Notes: generated by a model from the letters alone, not told the origin. DNA of 19,096 nucleotides from Acidobacteriaceae bacterium (GCA_003140785.1 PLKY01000413.1:1-19096), one strand, 5' to 3'. Shown: positions 7,040 to 14,601, numbered from the stretch's first letter. Numbers and translations: made by a program.

Positions 7040-7927
7040 TTAGTCAGTGAAGCGCAGAGTTTCAATCAGAGCAGTCAGAGCAGCAGGCTGGTTCCGTCGG
7101 CTGGGGTAGCAGAGGAAGAAACCGGGAAATACGGGACACCAGTCTTTCAACACCTGTTTCAACTTTCTCTTCGCGATGAGTTCCTTTACAGACTCCTCCA
7201 ACACTGCTCCGATTCCTACTCCGTCCAAGACCGCTTGAGCGACCAGATCGGACTCGTCGAAGGACACGGGGCCTTGAGGGCTGACTGTGATGGCTTTCCT
7301 TCCTTTCTCGAATTCCCATCGGTATAGACCATTGCTGAAGCGAAAGCCTATGCAAGAATGATCCTTCAGATCCTGTGGGTGCAGTGGGACGGTATTCGAT
7401 TCGAAATACCTGGGAGAACCGATGATCGCGAGACGCATATCTTTGGTGACTCGAACTGCGATCATGTCTCGATGAATGAACTCGCCGATCTGGACACCGG
7501 CATCGTACTCTCCAGCGACAAGATCGACCGGATCGCTGGAACTGGTTACCTCCAGGACGATGTCAGGATACCTACGAACGAATTGCATTAGCTTTGGCAT
7601 GAGCACCAGCTGCGTAGCCGCTCGCGGAATGATTAGACGGATTCGTCCAGCCGGCTTCTCCCTTTGCTTTCGTGTCTCCGCTACCGCTCGGCCGATGCGC
7701 TCCAAAGCTGGTGCCAATTCTGCGAGCAGGGCCGTACCTGCGGCTGTCGCTGAGACACTTCGCGTAGTTCGTGCGAGCAACTGCATTCCCAAGCTCTTTT
7801 CGAGTTCTCTCATGGAATGGCTAAGGGCGGACGGCGAGATGCCCAACCGCACCGCCGCGCGTGTAAAGCTGCGCTCTTCGGCGATTGTCGCAAATGCTGA
7901 AAGTTCTGCGAGTTCGTTCCTTCTCAT
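7040..7927 (-). CDS. LysR-family transcriptional regulator
   Basis: This is a 295-residue LysR-type regulator. The N-terminal winged helix-turn-helix spans about residues 5-64 and includes FTRAAVRLGISPSALSHSMRE (split as FTRAAVRLGI at 21-30 and SPSALSHSMR at 31-40), with the usual ELEKSLGMQLLARTTRSV linker helix. The remainder is the periplasmic-binding-like effector domain (PAGRIRLIIPRAATQLVLMP onward). The start at 7927 (MRRNELAELS) gives the family's normal length; the frame is open further upstream but that part has no LysR character. It is divergent from the aldo/keto reductase gene across 143 bp, the standard arrangement for a regulator controlling its neighbour. The effector is unknown. 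Confidence 0.92.
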   Translation of the reverse strand: MRRNELAELSAFATIAEERSFTRAAVRLGISPSALSHSMRELEKSLGMQLLARTTRSVSATAAGTALLAELAPALERIGRAVAETRKQREKPAGRIRLIIPRAATQLVLMPKLMQFVRRYPDIVLEVTSSSDPVDLVAGEYDAGVQIGEFIHRDMIAVRVTKDMRLAIIGSPRYFESNTVPLHPQDLKDHSCIGFRFSNGLYRWEFEKGRKAITVSPQGPVSFDESDLVAQAVLDGVGIGAVLEESVKELIAKRKLKQVLKDWCPVFPGFFLCYPSRRNQPAALTALIETLRFTD

Positions 7928-7990
7928 TGCTGAATGATACTCACAAAGCTTGTAATTGAACCCGGATTGTTTCAAGAGTCCGGACATCTT

Positions 7991-8029
7991 ACACTTAAGT
8001 GTGTACGAGTGCTTTCGCCGGTATACCGG
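7991..8029. promoter_or_regulatory. Two perfect 12-bp palindromes in the LysR/reductase divergent spacer
   Basis: ACACTTAAGTGT (7991-8002) and CCGGTATACCGG (8018-8029) have centres 27 bp apart. They are the only strong dyads in the intergenic region. LysR-type regulators bind dyads at such positions, so these are candidate operator sites; which protein binds is inferred from position only. Confidence 0.45.
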
Positions 8030-8070
8030 TTCCTCCGCACTCCCCAAATCTACTGGAGAGGTAATTCGCC

Positions 8071-9162
8071 ATGTTGCATCGCAAATTAGGAAACACTGGT
8101 ATTGCTGTTGGGAAGATCGCACTTGGAACTATGTACTTTGGTTCCGAGACGCCTGAAGCGGACGCGTTCGCTATCCTCGACACCTTCATCGAAGCCGGCG
8201 GCAACTTGGTAGATACTGCCAATGTGTACGTCAATGGCGTTTCGGAAGAGATTATCGGCCGCTGGTTTGCCGCCCGTCCTAAGGACGTAACCGACCAAGT
8301 TGTGCTGGCCACTAAAGGTCGCTTCAATGCAAGCCAGGAAGTGAACTCGGCTGGACTGGCGCGCCGCTGGCTCCATCGATCATTGAGCGCTTCTCTCAAA
8401 CGCCTGGGCGTTGAGACGATCGACCTCTATCAGCTCCATGCCTCCGACATGCACACACCGGTCGAAGAAACGCTGTCGTTCCTCGATGAGGCGGTGAAGG
8501 CCGGGAAAATTCATTACATCGGCCTGTCAAATTTCACGGGCTGGCAACTGCAGCTTATCGTCTCCACGGCCAGGGCCATGGGCGTACAGGTTCCGGTTAC
8601 GCTGCAGCCGCAATACAGCCTGCTTTCGCGCGAGATCGAGTGGGAAGTGATTCCTGCCGCGCTTTACAACGGGATTGGCTTGCTGCCGTGGTCGCCGCTG
8701 GCTGGTGGCTTCCTCACCGGCAAATATCAGCGCGGTGGCAAGGCGACCGCAGACACGCGGGCGGGTTCCGAGAAACCTCTCTATCAGTCGATTTCAGAGG
8801 AGTATGCGGACTCCGATCGCAACTGGGACACGATCGATACCGTCGTTCGTATTGCCAAAGAGATTGGCGCGACGCCGGCGCAAGTAGCTTTGAGCTGGAT
8901 CGCAGATCGGCCAAGCGTCATCGCACCAATCGTTGGCGCCCGCACGGTCGAACATCTACGCGGTAACCTTGGAGCGACCGAACTCACGCTGGACAAGGAT
9001 GCAACGGAAGCTCTTGAGAAGGTTAGCCAGCCACAGCCTGGCGGCTATCCCTATGGGGCCTTTGGTCAATGGCAGCGCGGACGCTCGTTGCAGGATGGGA
9101 ATGAGGCTCCGCCGTCGCCTGCCGTAGGTTCCACGAACACGCTTGGGAAAAAAACCAATTGA
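8071..9162 (+). CDS. Aldo/keto reductase
   Basis: This is a 363-residue NAD(P)H-dependent oxidoreductase of the aldo/keto reductase superfamily, an (alpha/beta)8 barrel that reduces carbonyl compounds. The catalytic tetrad is visible as D48 and Y53 (VDTANVY), K82 (LATKGRF) and H123 (YQLHASD). The cofactor-side motifs are also present (IHYIGLSNFTGWQ, GIGLLPWSPLAGGFLTGKY, PIVGARTVEHLRGNLGA). The length and the SPLAGGFLTGKY segment suit the YajO/Tas-like bacterial subgroup. GGAGAGG lies 9 bases before the ATG, supporting this start. The last 40 residues, after PYGAFGQWQRG, form a polar tail of uncertain value. It is probably regulated by the divergent LysR protein. The substrate cannot be told from the sequence. 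Confidence 0.93.
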   Translation: MLHRKLGNTGIAVGKIALGTMYFGSETPEADAFAILDTFIEAGGNLVDTANVYVNGVSEEIIGRWFAARPKDVTDQVVLATKGRFNASQEVNSAGLARRWLHRSLSASLKRLGVETIDLYQLHASDMHTPVEETLSFLDEAVKAGKIHYIGLSNFTGWQLQLIVSTARAMGVQVPVTLQPQYSLLSREIEWEVIPAALYNGIGLLPWSPLAGGFLTGKYQRGGKATADTRAGSEKPLYQSISEEYADSDRNWDTIDTVVRIAKEIGATPAQVALSWIADRPSVIAPIVGARTVEHLRGNLGATELTLDKDATEALEKVSQPQPGGYPYGAFGQWQRGRSLQDGNEAPPSPAVGSTNTLGKKTN

Positions 9163-9176
9163 TTCAGCTTTCCATC

Positions 9177-9311
9177 ATGCTTCGGGCGACCCTGGGTGGG
9201 TTTGTCTTTGACGCTTTTCATCCGAAGATCGAATTCTTTGGAGGCGCTGCGTTTCTGCTAATCGAAGCGCTGCTCGCCTTTGCCAGCAGCAGGGGGATGA
9301 GGCTTAGGTAG
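9177..9311 (+). pseudogene. C-terminal remnant of a membrane transporter, possibly MFS
   Basis: The frame just after the reductase reads MLRATLGGFVFDAFHPKIEF and continues FGGAAFLLIEALLAFASSRG to a stop. The G-G-x-x-x-D-x-F turn followed by a long hydrophobic helix and a basic end is what the last helices of an MFS exporter look like, and such exporters often sit beside LysR/reductase pairs. Nothing upstream encodes the remaining eleven or so helices, so if this is right the gene was deleted down to its tail. It could instead be a chance 44-residue membrane peptide. Confidence 0.4.
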
Positions 9312-9410
9312 TTTGCGAGTCGCCATAGGTTGGGCAGTGCCAGCTGATCCGAATGCCCATGGCGCTCGGTTGACGCTAACAGCCCAAATCGCGTTTCCAA
9401 TCCCACGCAC

Positions 9411-10103
9411 TCATTGAATCACCGCCGCCGGCCTCGCCCCCTTAATCACCAGCCAAAACATCAACGCCATCTCCCCAAACATCGCAGGTTGCGAGTACAC
9501 AAACACCGTGTGCTGCCATTCCGGCCACAGCACGCCCGTAAAGCTGAGCACCACATAAGCAATCCCGTTCAAAGCCAGCCACACCCCCAGAAACCGCGGC
9601 AGAAAACGCGATCGGTACACCAGCGCTCCCAGCGGGAACAACCAAACTCCCCAAAGCGTCTCCGCAGCGGTGATCTGAAAGCCGCGCAATTGGAGCAGCA
9701 GCATTGCCAGCGCGTCCCGCTGCGGTTTGTCGAAGACCGACAGGAAATCGGCTCCACGCGCCACCAGCAGCACGCCAAGGTCGCTCGCCACGCCAACAAA
9801 ATAGAGCAGCGCCGGCATCACGCCCCCAAAAATTACCACCTGCACCGCGAGGCTCTGGTCCACTCCCTTGAACAACCGATAAAACGCCAGCGTGAGAAAG
9901 ATCAACACAACCGCGCCGGCAAGGTCGCTCGCGATTCCGAAACGAAACAACCATTCGTGCGCAGCGATGTTGCTTACCGTCGCAGCCGCATTCCCCGCCA
10001 CGAACAGTTTGCTGGGAATATAAATCAGCCGCAGCGGTCCAAGCAGAACAAGCAGCAGATACCAGAGCCCAGCGATTCTCCCTGGGTTGCGAGTCAAACG
10101 CAT
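9411..10103 (-). CDS. DUF4386 domain-containing membrane protein
   Basis: This is a 230-residue integral membrane protein with about six hydrophobic segments. The start RNPGRIAGLWYLLLVLLGPL, the middle FGIASDLAGAVVLIFLTLAF with YRLFKGVDQ, and the end LPRFLGVWLALNGIAYVVLS match the DUF4386 family as I know it. GGGAGG lies 4 bases before the ATG at 10101-10103, fixing the start. Function in this family is unknown. It is convergent with the reductase gene and has no evident operon partner. Confidence 0.85.
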   Translation of the reverse strand: MRLTRNPGRIAGLWYLLLVLLGPLRLIYIPSKLFVAGNAAATVSNIAAHEWLFRFGIASDLAGAVVLIFLTLAFYRLFKGVDQSLAVQVVIFGGVMPALLYFVGVASDLGVLLVARGADFLSVFDKPQRDALAMLLLQLRGFQITAAETLWGVWLFPLGALVYRSRFLPRFLGVWLALNGIAYVVLSFTGVLWPEWQHTVFVYSQPAMFGEMALMFWLVIKGARPAAVIQ

Positions 10104-10154
10104 CTTCCCTCCCTGGAGCAGTCATACAAGGTGCGGGAACACTCAATCATTTCC

Positions 10155-10177
10155 TGCCCTGCAGCAGGGCACGACTC
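10155..10177 (+). repeat. Half copy of a family B element (B5)
   Basis: The stem TGCCCTGC-A-GCAGGGCA (10155-10171) is perfect and shares the 12-mer CAGGGCACGACT with copy B4. No second hairpin follows. Confidence 0.45.
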
Positions 10178-10433
10178 GCGAGGAATTACGAGCACTTCAT
10201 GCACAATAAATGTTGGAAATCTCCCCGGTTCCATCTGTCAGGCATCTGACCGGTCCGTACCCACCGTGCACCCCCCACCCCCCCCTCCTAAATTTGCAGT
10301 TATTCACAGCGGCTTTGCAGAAGATTTCGCTGACTTGTGCGCCCCGGCACCGAGCGAGAAACAGCCTGCGATTCATCGCATCAAATTGCGGATATTCTTC
10401 GCAAATCCCGCGCAACACCTGTGACAGATGCCA

Positions 10434-10457
10434 CAATTGTTCCACGTGGAACAATTG
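10434..10457. promoter_or_regulatory. parS-like site 1
   Basis: This is a perfect 24-bp palindrome whose centre is TGTTCCACGTGGAACA. That 16-mer is a known variant of the ParB-binding parS motif (consensus TGTTTCACGTGAAACA). The arms extend it with CAAT and ATTG. Confidence 0.7.
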
Positions 10458-10504
10458 GTGATGGCCGATACAATCCGCCCGCAGTTATGCTTCGACGGCA
10501 AGTC

Positions 10505-10534
10505 TCAAAATTGTTCCACGTGGAACAATTTTGA
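10505..10534. promoter_or_regulatory. parS-like site 2
   Basis: This is a perfect 30-bp palindrome with the same 16-base centre TGTTCCACGTGGAACA, flanked by TCAAAAT and its complement. Its centre is 74 bp from that of site 1. A terminator is less likely because the conserved part is the CACGTG core and no gene ends directly upstream. Confidence 0.7.
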
Positions 10535-10594
10535 AGCGTGGAACCATCCCGCCGCGCGCAGACCCGCCGCCCTCCGCAGCTACAATTTCCTTTA

Positions 10595-11209
10595 ATGACC
10601 GAACCCACTTACGCACAGCAGCTTCTCTCGCTCCTCGCCCGCACTAGCTTCCGCCTGGGCCAGTTCAAGCTCTCTTCCGGCGGCACGAGCGACTACTACA
10701 TCGACTGCCGCACCACCACGCTGCATGCCGAAGGCGGCCGCCTCACCGGGCACGCCATCCTTGAGCTGCTGGAAGCAAACCACATCGACGCCGAAGCCGT
10801 CGGCGGCCTCACCATGGGCGCCGACCCTATTGTGTCCAACGTAGCCACGGCCAGCGCCTGGCGCGCACAGTCGCGCCCTGAAGCTCCGTTGTTGCACGGA
10901 TTCCTGGTCCGCAAAGCCGAGAAGGCCCATGGCACAGGCCGCCGCATTGAAGGTTTCTGCCGCGAAGGCGCCCGCGTTGTCATCGTGGACGACGTCTGCA
11001 CCACCGGTGCTTCGACAATCAACGCCATCGAAGCGGCCCAGGAGGCGGGCATGCAGGTGGTCGCCGTGGTCTGCATCGTGGAGCGCGAGGAAGCCAATGG
11101 CCGTCCCGCCGTTGAATCAGCCGCAAAAGGCGCTCCGTTCCTGCGATTGTTTAGTGCGATGGATGTCCGCGCCGAGCACGTGAAACAGCTTCAAACCGCA
11201 ACCTCATAA
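10595..11209 (+). CDS. pyrE: Orotate phosphoribosyltransferase
   Basis: PyrE transfers phosphoribose from PRPP to orotate, giving OMP in pyrimidine synthesis. The 204-residue length is normal. Visible are FKLSSGGTSDYYIDCR near the N-terminus (orotate/phosphate contacts), GGLTMGADPI, the catalytic flexible loop VRKAEKAHGTGRRIEG, and the PRPP-binding motif VVIVDDVCTTGAS around residues 128-141, with D132 and D133 coordinating magnesium. I chose ATG 10595 (MTEPTYAQQL); the frame is open 19 codons upstream, but that part overlaps the parS-flanking DNA and has no family similarity. No Shine-Dalgarno is seen. A TACAAT box ends about 9 bases before the ATG, so the transcript may be leaderless. Confidence 0.95.
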   Translation: MTEPTYAQQLLSLLARTSFRLGQFKLSSGGTSDYYIDCRTTTLHAEGGRLTGHAILELLEANHIDAEAVGGLTMGADPIVSNVATASAWRAQSRPEAPLLHGFLVRKAEKAHGTGRRIEGFCREGARVVIVDDVCTTGASTINAIEAAQEAGMQVVAVVCIVEREEANGRPAVESAAKGAPFLRLFSAMDVRAEHVKQLQTATS

Positions 11210-11225
11210 CACCTCTTCACGCGAC

Positions 11226-11262
11226 AAAAAACGAGGCCATCCGGATTCGCTCCGAATGGCCT
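11226..11262. terminator. Terminator between convergent pyrE and the OmpA-like gene
   Basis: The stem AGGCCATCCGGA (11234-11245), loop TTCGC and TCCGAATGGCCT (11251-11262) has one mismatch. On the minus strand it is followed by CG and six T (A-run 11226-11231), a good intrinsic terminator for the OmpA-like gene. It may also serve pyrE, with the weaker T-rich stretch near 11277-11284. Confidence 0.75.
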
Positions 11263-11290
11263 GCTCGTTGTCTTCCGTTTTTGTGTTGGC

Positions 11291-12028
11291 TTAGTTGCCC
11301 GATCCTGAAGGTGCGGGAGTTGCCGGGGCAGTTTGCTGATCGCCGCCCATGTTCGACAGCAGTTGAATCTGCACGCGGCGATTCTGCTTGCGGCCGTCGG
11401 CAGTCGTGTTGTCTGCGACTGCCTGATCCTTGCCAATGCCGATCAGGTAGAAGCGGTGCGCCGGGATGTTGTACTTCGCGGCAAGATACTGCACCACCGC
11501 ATCCGCGCGGCGCTGGCTCAGCTCGTAGTTGTACTGCGCCGGCCCAGTCGAGTCGGTCCCGCCGGTCACTTCAAGAATGTAGCTCTTCGCGGAGCTCAGT
11601 TGCCCAGCGAAGCTGTCGAGCTGATCCTTGTCGTCCTTCGTCAGCATTGCCTTGTCGAAGCCGAAGTTCACAGTAGCGTTGGCCAGCGGCTTGTAGTTAT
11701 CGAGGCCTTTAACCACGCTGTCGAGCGAATCGGCGCGATGCACCGCATCGTTGGCCGCGCTCTCCGCATCGCCGGCCGACTTCGTGGCAGTCTGGGCATT
11801 TTGAGTCGCACTGTCAGCCGCACCCTGCGCCTGCTTGATGCCCGCCTGCGCCCGGTCGTCTGTGTCGTGAATCGCGCGGCCGTTCGCCGCCGTCTTGTCT
11901 TCCAGCTGTCCGGTGTGATCGATGATCGGAGCTGTCTGGGTGTGTACCCAGTTCTTTGTTGCGCAACCAGTTACACCCACCACCGCCATTGCAGTCGTTG
12001 CCATCCACAGGCCAAATCTCATGTTCAT
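11291..12028 (-). CDS. OmpA-family lipoprotein (peptidoglycan-binding)
   Basis: This 245-residue protein has a lipoprotein signal peptide (MNMRFGLWMATTAMAVVGVT then GC, lipid-attachment Cys22). An alanine- and aspartate-rich helical region at about residues 45-105 (DRAQAGIKQAQGAADSATQN) is probably coiled coil. The C-terminal OmpA domain (about 115-225) carries VNFGFDKAMLT, the peptidoglycan-binding region (SYELSQRRADAV-type, here NYELSQRRADAVVQYLA) and NRRVQIQLL. The tail is Pro/Ala/Ser-rich. It would be anchored in the outer membrane and bind the cell wall, in the style of Pal. The start at 12028 is supported by GGAGG 11 bases upstream; a longer open frame to 12100 would bury the signal peptide. 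It is divergent from uvrC. Confidence 0.9.
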   Translation of the reverse strand: MNMRFGLWMATTAMAVVGVTGCATKNWVHTQTAPIIDHTGQLEDKTAANGRAIHDTDDRAQAGIKQAQGAADSATQNAQTATKSAGDAESAANDAVHRADSLDSVVKGLDNYKPLANATVNFGFDKAMLTKDDKDQLDSFAGQLSSAKSYILEVTGGTDSTGPAQYNYELSQRRADAVVQYLAAKYNIPAHRFYLIGIGKDQAVADNTTADGRKQNRRVQIQLLSNMGGDQQTAPATPAPSGSGN

Positions 12029-12314
12029 AATCGCTCTTTCCTCCCGCCGCCCTGTCTGGTTTTTAGCCACACGACGGGCGGAGATCTTCTTTCTAATCAT
12101 TCTGTTAGTTGCATCTGTCGAGCCAAACGTTGTCAGTCTATCTATTTATCTGATAACGCTGGACTTAGATATTGACGCACATGCTCTAATAAGGGATTTA
12201 TACAGTGTAAATTTTACGCCGACGAGTAAGGATTGCCAGCACAAGTCCTATCGCATGCGGCAGTTCCATCAACCAGCTATCCTTAAATCTGGCCCTGTCC
12301 CGTCACCTGCACCC

Positions 12315-14516
12315 ATGGATCTCCTGGAAAAAATCCGCACATTGCCCACGCAGCCCGGCGTGTATCTCTACAAAAACGCCGAGGGCGAAGTGATCTACGT
12401 CGGCAAGGCAAAGAGCCTTCGCGCCCGCGTCCGCTCGTACTTGCTTGAGGCTTCGCAGGCCAACGCGAAAACCGGCTCGTTGATGCGCGAAGCCGTCGAT
12501 ATCGAATACATCCTTGTGGCCAACGAGCACGAGGCTCTGGCGCTTGAAAACAATCTCATCAAGCAGCGCAAGCCGCGGTTCAACATCCTGCTCCGCGACG
12601 ACAAGACGTATCCGTATGTGAAGCTGACGCTGGCCGATCGTTTTCCGAAGGTCTTTGTGACGCGGCGGGTGCGTAAGGATGGTTCGGCGTATTACGGACC
12701 CTACTTTCCCGGCAACCTCGCCTATCGCGTGGTCGAGCTCATCCATCGCAGTTTTCTGCTGCCGAGCTGCAAGGTCGATCTCTCGCGCTACCATCCGCGT
12801 GCCTGCCTGCAGTACTACATTCATCGCTGTCTCGGCCCGTGCGTCGAAGGATTCACAACTTCCGAGGCGTACGCGCAGGCTGTTCGCGATGCGCAGTTGT
12901 TTCTTGAAGGCCGTCACACGGAGCTGGAGCGTTCTCTCACCGCGCGCATGGCGGAGGCTGCTGCGGCCGAACAATTCGAAGCCGCGGCCCGCCTGCGCGA
13001 TCAGCTTTCTACTGTTCATCAGTTGCAGGAAAAGCAGCGCATCGCGACGGCCGAGCAAGGCGACGATGCCGATGTCTTCGGCTATCACTTCGAGGATGGC
13101 AGTCTCGCAGTCAACCTCTTCCACATGCGCGCGGGCAAGATCGTCGACCGCCGTGAATTCTTCTGGGAGGATTTGCCGGAGCTGCTGGAGATCGCCGAAT
13201 CGGATGAGACCCACACGTTGCCCGACCCAACTCTCGATACCGTTGAGGACTCATCCACGATTGAGAACTGTCATCCTGAGCGGAGCATGGTTGGGGCCCC
13301 GCAAATGCGTAAGCATTTGGGGGGTAAGCGCAGCGAAGGATCTGCTTCTCAGGACGTTTCAAACAGCACAGAGACTTCGGATCCCGAGGCAAAGCAACAG
13401 GAGCCGCATCAAGTGCTCGGCGCACTTCTCAAGCAGCTCTATATCGATCAGCAATACGTTCCGCGCACCATTCTGGTCCCCGTGGATTTCGACGACCGCG
13501 AAGCGTTGGCCGCATTGTTGAGTGAGCGCACCGGGCATCGCATCGAGCTCATCGTTCCCCAGCGCGGTGAAAAACGTTCGCTTGTCGATCTCGCTGGACA
13601 GAACGCGAAGCAGTCCTACACGCAGCGCTTCCGCGTCCTCGAACCCTCGCGCAAAGCTATTCAGGAAGCGCTCGCCGACGCGCTCATGCTGCCCGAGCTC
13701 CCGCGCCGCATCGAGTGCTTCGACATCTCGCACATTCAGGGCGCTGAAACGGTGGCGTCACTCGTGGTGTGGGAAGACGGCAAGATGAACAAGTCCGCCT
13801 ACCGCAAATTCAAAGTGATGACGGTGCTCGGCGTGGACGATTTTGCTTCCATGCGGGAAGTGGTGCACCGCCGCTATCGCCGCATCCGCGACCAAAACGC
13901 CAACACCGCCGAACCAGGCTCGAAGCTGGGTGCCCCAGGTCCCGATTCTGGGACCTGGGATACCACAGCACCCAAATCGTCTGATTTGAAAGGGCACGGC
14001 TTCAACCGCGCCGATGAACGGGCACAAGAAAACGGGGCTTTAGCCCCTGAGGGAAAAAGCAAAGAACCCACCACCATGCCATCCCTCGTCCTTATCGACG
14101 GCGGTCTAGGCCAACTTCACGCCGCCGCGGACGCGCTGGAGTCGCTGGGCATCACGTCGCAGCCGCTTGCCTCCATCGCCAAGAAAGAAGAAGTGATTTA
14201 CCTCTACGGCAACGAGGACGAGCCCATTGTGCTCGACCGCCGCTCGCCTGTGCTGCATCTGGTGCAGCTCATTCGCGACGAGAGCCATCGCTTCGCCGTG
14301 GGCTATCACCGGCAGCGCCGCGCCATGCGCGACAGAGACTCGGAGCTGCTCAACATTCCCGGCGTCGGCGCGCAAACACGCCAGCGGTTGCTCACGCACT
14401 TTGGCAGCCTGCGCGACGTGCAGCAGGCGACGGCGGAATCGCTGGCGGCCGTGGTTCCGCGAAAGACGGCGGAGACGATTTGGCGGCATTTTCATGAGCA
14501 ACAACCCGTAAACTGA
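12315..14516 (+). CDS. uvrC: Excinuclease ABC subunit C (UvrC), with two internal inserts
   Basis: UvrC makes both incisions in nucleotide excision repair. ATG 12315 gives MDLLEKIRTLPTQPGVYLYK, the expected N-terminus. Domains: GIY-YIG nuclease (GVYLY and YVGKAKSLRARV, residues about 16-45), the cysteine-containing region (ACLQYYIHRCLGPC), the UVR motif for UvrB contact (about 213-240), the RNase H-like nuclease (ECFDISHIQGAETVASLVVW near 468; LVLIDGGLGQLHAA near 593) and a tandem helix-hairpin-helix (LNIPGVGAQTRQRLL near 679). At 733 residues it is about 100 longer than usual. The surplus lies at about 309-360, before the nuclease domain, and at about 531-587, between YRRIRDQ and PSLVLIDGG; both contain palindromic repeats. 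No Shine-Dalgarno is obvious. Catalytic motifs appear intact. Confidence 0.96.
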   Translation: MDLLEKIRTLPTQPGVYLYKNAEGEVIYVGKAKSLRARVRSYLLEASQANAKTGSLMREAVDIEYILVANEHEALALENNLIKQRKPRFNILLRDDKTYPYVKLTLADRFPKVFVTRRVRKDGSAYYGPYFPGNLAYRVVELIHRSFLLPSCKVDLSRYHPRACLQYYIHRCLGPCVEGFTTSEAYAQAVRDAQLFLEGRHTELERSLTARMAEAAAAEQFEAAARLRDQLSTVHQLQEKQRIATAEQGDDADVFGYHFEDGSLAVNLFHMRAGKIVDRREFFWEDLPELLEIAESDETHTLPDPTLDTVEDSSTIENCHPERSMVGAPQMRKHLGGKRSEGSASQDVSNSTETSDPEAKQQEPHQVLGALLKQLYIDQQYVPRTILVPVDFDDREALAALLSERTGHRIELIVPQRGEKRSLVDLAGQNAKQSYTQRFRVLEPSRKAIQEALADALMLPELPRRIECFDISHIQGAETVASLVVWEDGKMNKSAYRKFKVMTVLGVDDFASMREVVHRRYRRIRDQNANTAEPGSKLGAPGPDSGTWDTTAPKSSDLKGHGFNRADERAQENGALAPEGKSKEPTTMPSLVLIDGGLGQLHAAADALESLGITSQPLASIAKKEEVIYLYGNEDEPIVLDRRSPVLHLVQLIRDESHRFAVGYHRQRRAMRDRDSELLNIPGVGAQTRQRLLTHFGSLRDVQQATAESLAAVVPRKTAETIWRHFHEQQPVN
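13270..13356 (+). repeat. Family C element, copy C2, inside uvrC
   Basis: It begins GTCATCCTGAG and ends GCGAAGGATCTGC plus TTCTCAGGA. The outer arms TCCTGAG (13274-13280) and CTCAGGA (13348-13354) pair, and the inner CAAATGC (13302-13308) and GCATTTG (13313-13319) pair within runs of C and G. It is translated as CHPERSMVGAPQMRKHLGGK followed by RSEGSASQ. Confidence 0.75.
13926..13979 (+). repeat. Family A palindromic element, copy A3, inside uvrC
   Basis: GGGTGCCCCA is followed by stem CCCAGGTCCC (13934-13943), a 6-base loop and GGGACCTGGG (13950-13959). The right flank is GCACCCAAATC, as in intergenic copy A5. It is translated as LGAPGPDSGTWDT, the same frame as both uvrA copies. A second small stem CAAATC-GTCT-GATTTG (13973-13988) joins it to copy B3. 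Confidence 0.8.
13990..14060 (+). repeat. Family B two-hairpin element, copy B3, inside uvrC
   Basis: The first part is AGGGCACGGCTTCAACCGCGCC (the copy B4 pattern GGCACG..TTCA..CGTGCC, imperfect here), and the second stem is GGGGCT-TT-AGCCCC (14034-14047). It is translated as GHGFNRADERAQENGALAPE and GKSK. The frame differs from that of copy B1 in uvrA. Confidence 0.7.
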
Positions 14517-14572
14517 GTAACGCAGCAACGGCAATGGCCACACAGTCGTGCTAGCAAGCAGCGACTAGCGAT

Positions 14573-14601
14573 AGAGCACTGGCTTAGAAGGCCGGTGCTC
14601 T
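14573..14601. terminator. Hairpin downstream of uvrC, possible terminator
   Basis: AGAGCACTGGC (14573-14583), a 7-base loop, then GCCGGTGCTCT (14591-14601) gives an 11-bp stem with one wobble, 57 bases after the uvrC stop. No T-run follows, so it is not a classical intrinsic terminator. The right arm AAGGCCGGTGCTCT recurs at 15901-15914. Confidence 0.35.

Noticed and set aside
10300..10308. TTATTCACA, a match to the DnaA-box pattern TTATNCACA near the parS-like sites
   Set aside because: It is a single copy with no second box, no A+T-rich unwinding region and no dnaA gene in sight, so it is not evidence for an origin here.
10197..10454. 85-codon minus-strand frame starting MFHVEQ
   Set aside because: The first codons are the parS-like palindrome read through, and the rest has no protein pattern and overlaps homopolymer C runs.
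11170..11184. CACGTGAAACA near the end of pyrE, a half match to parS
   Set aside because: The left half does not match (CCGAG instead of TGTTT) and it lies in codons of a conserved gene, so it is probably chance.
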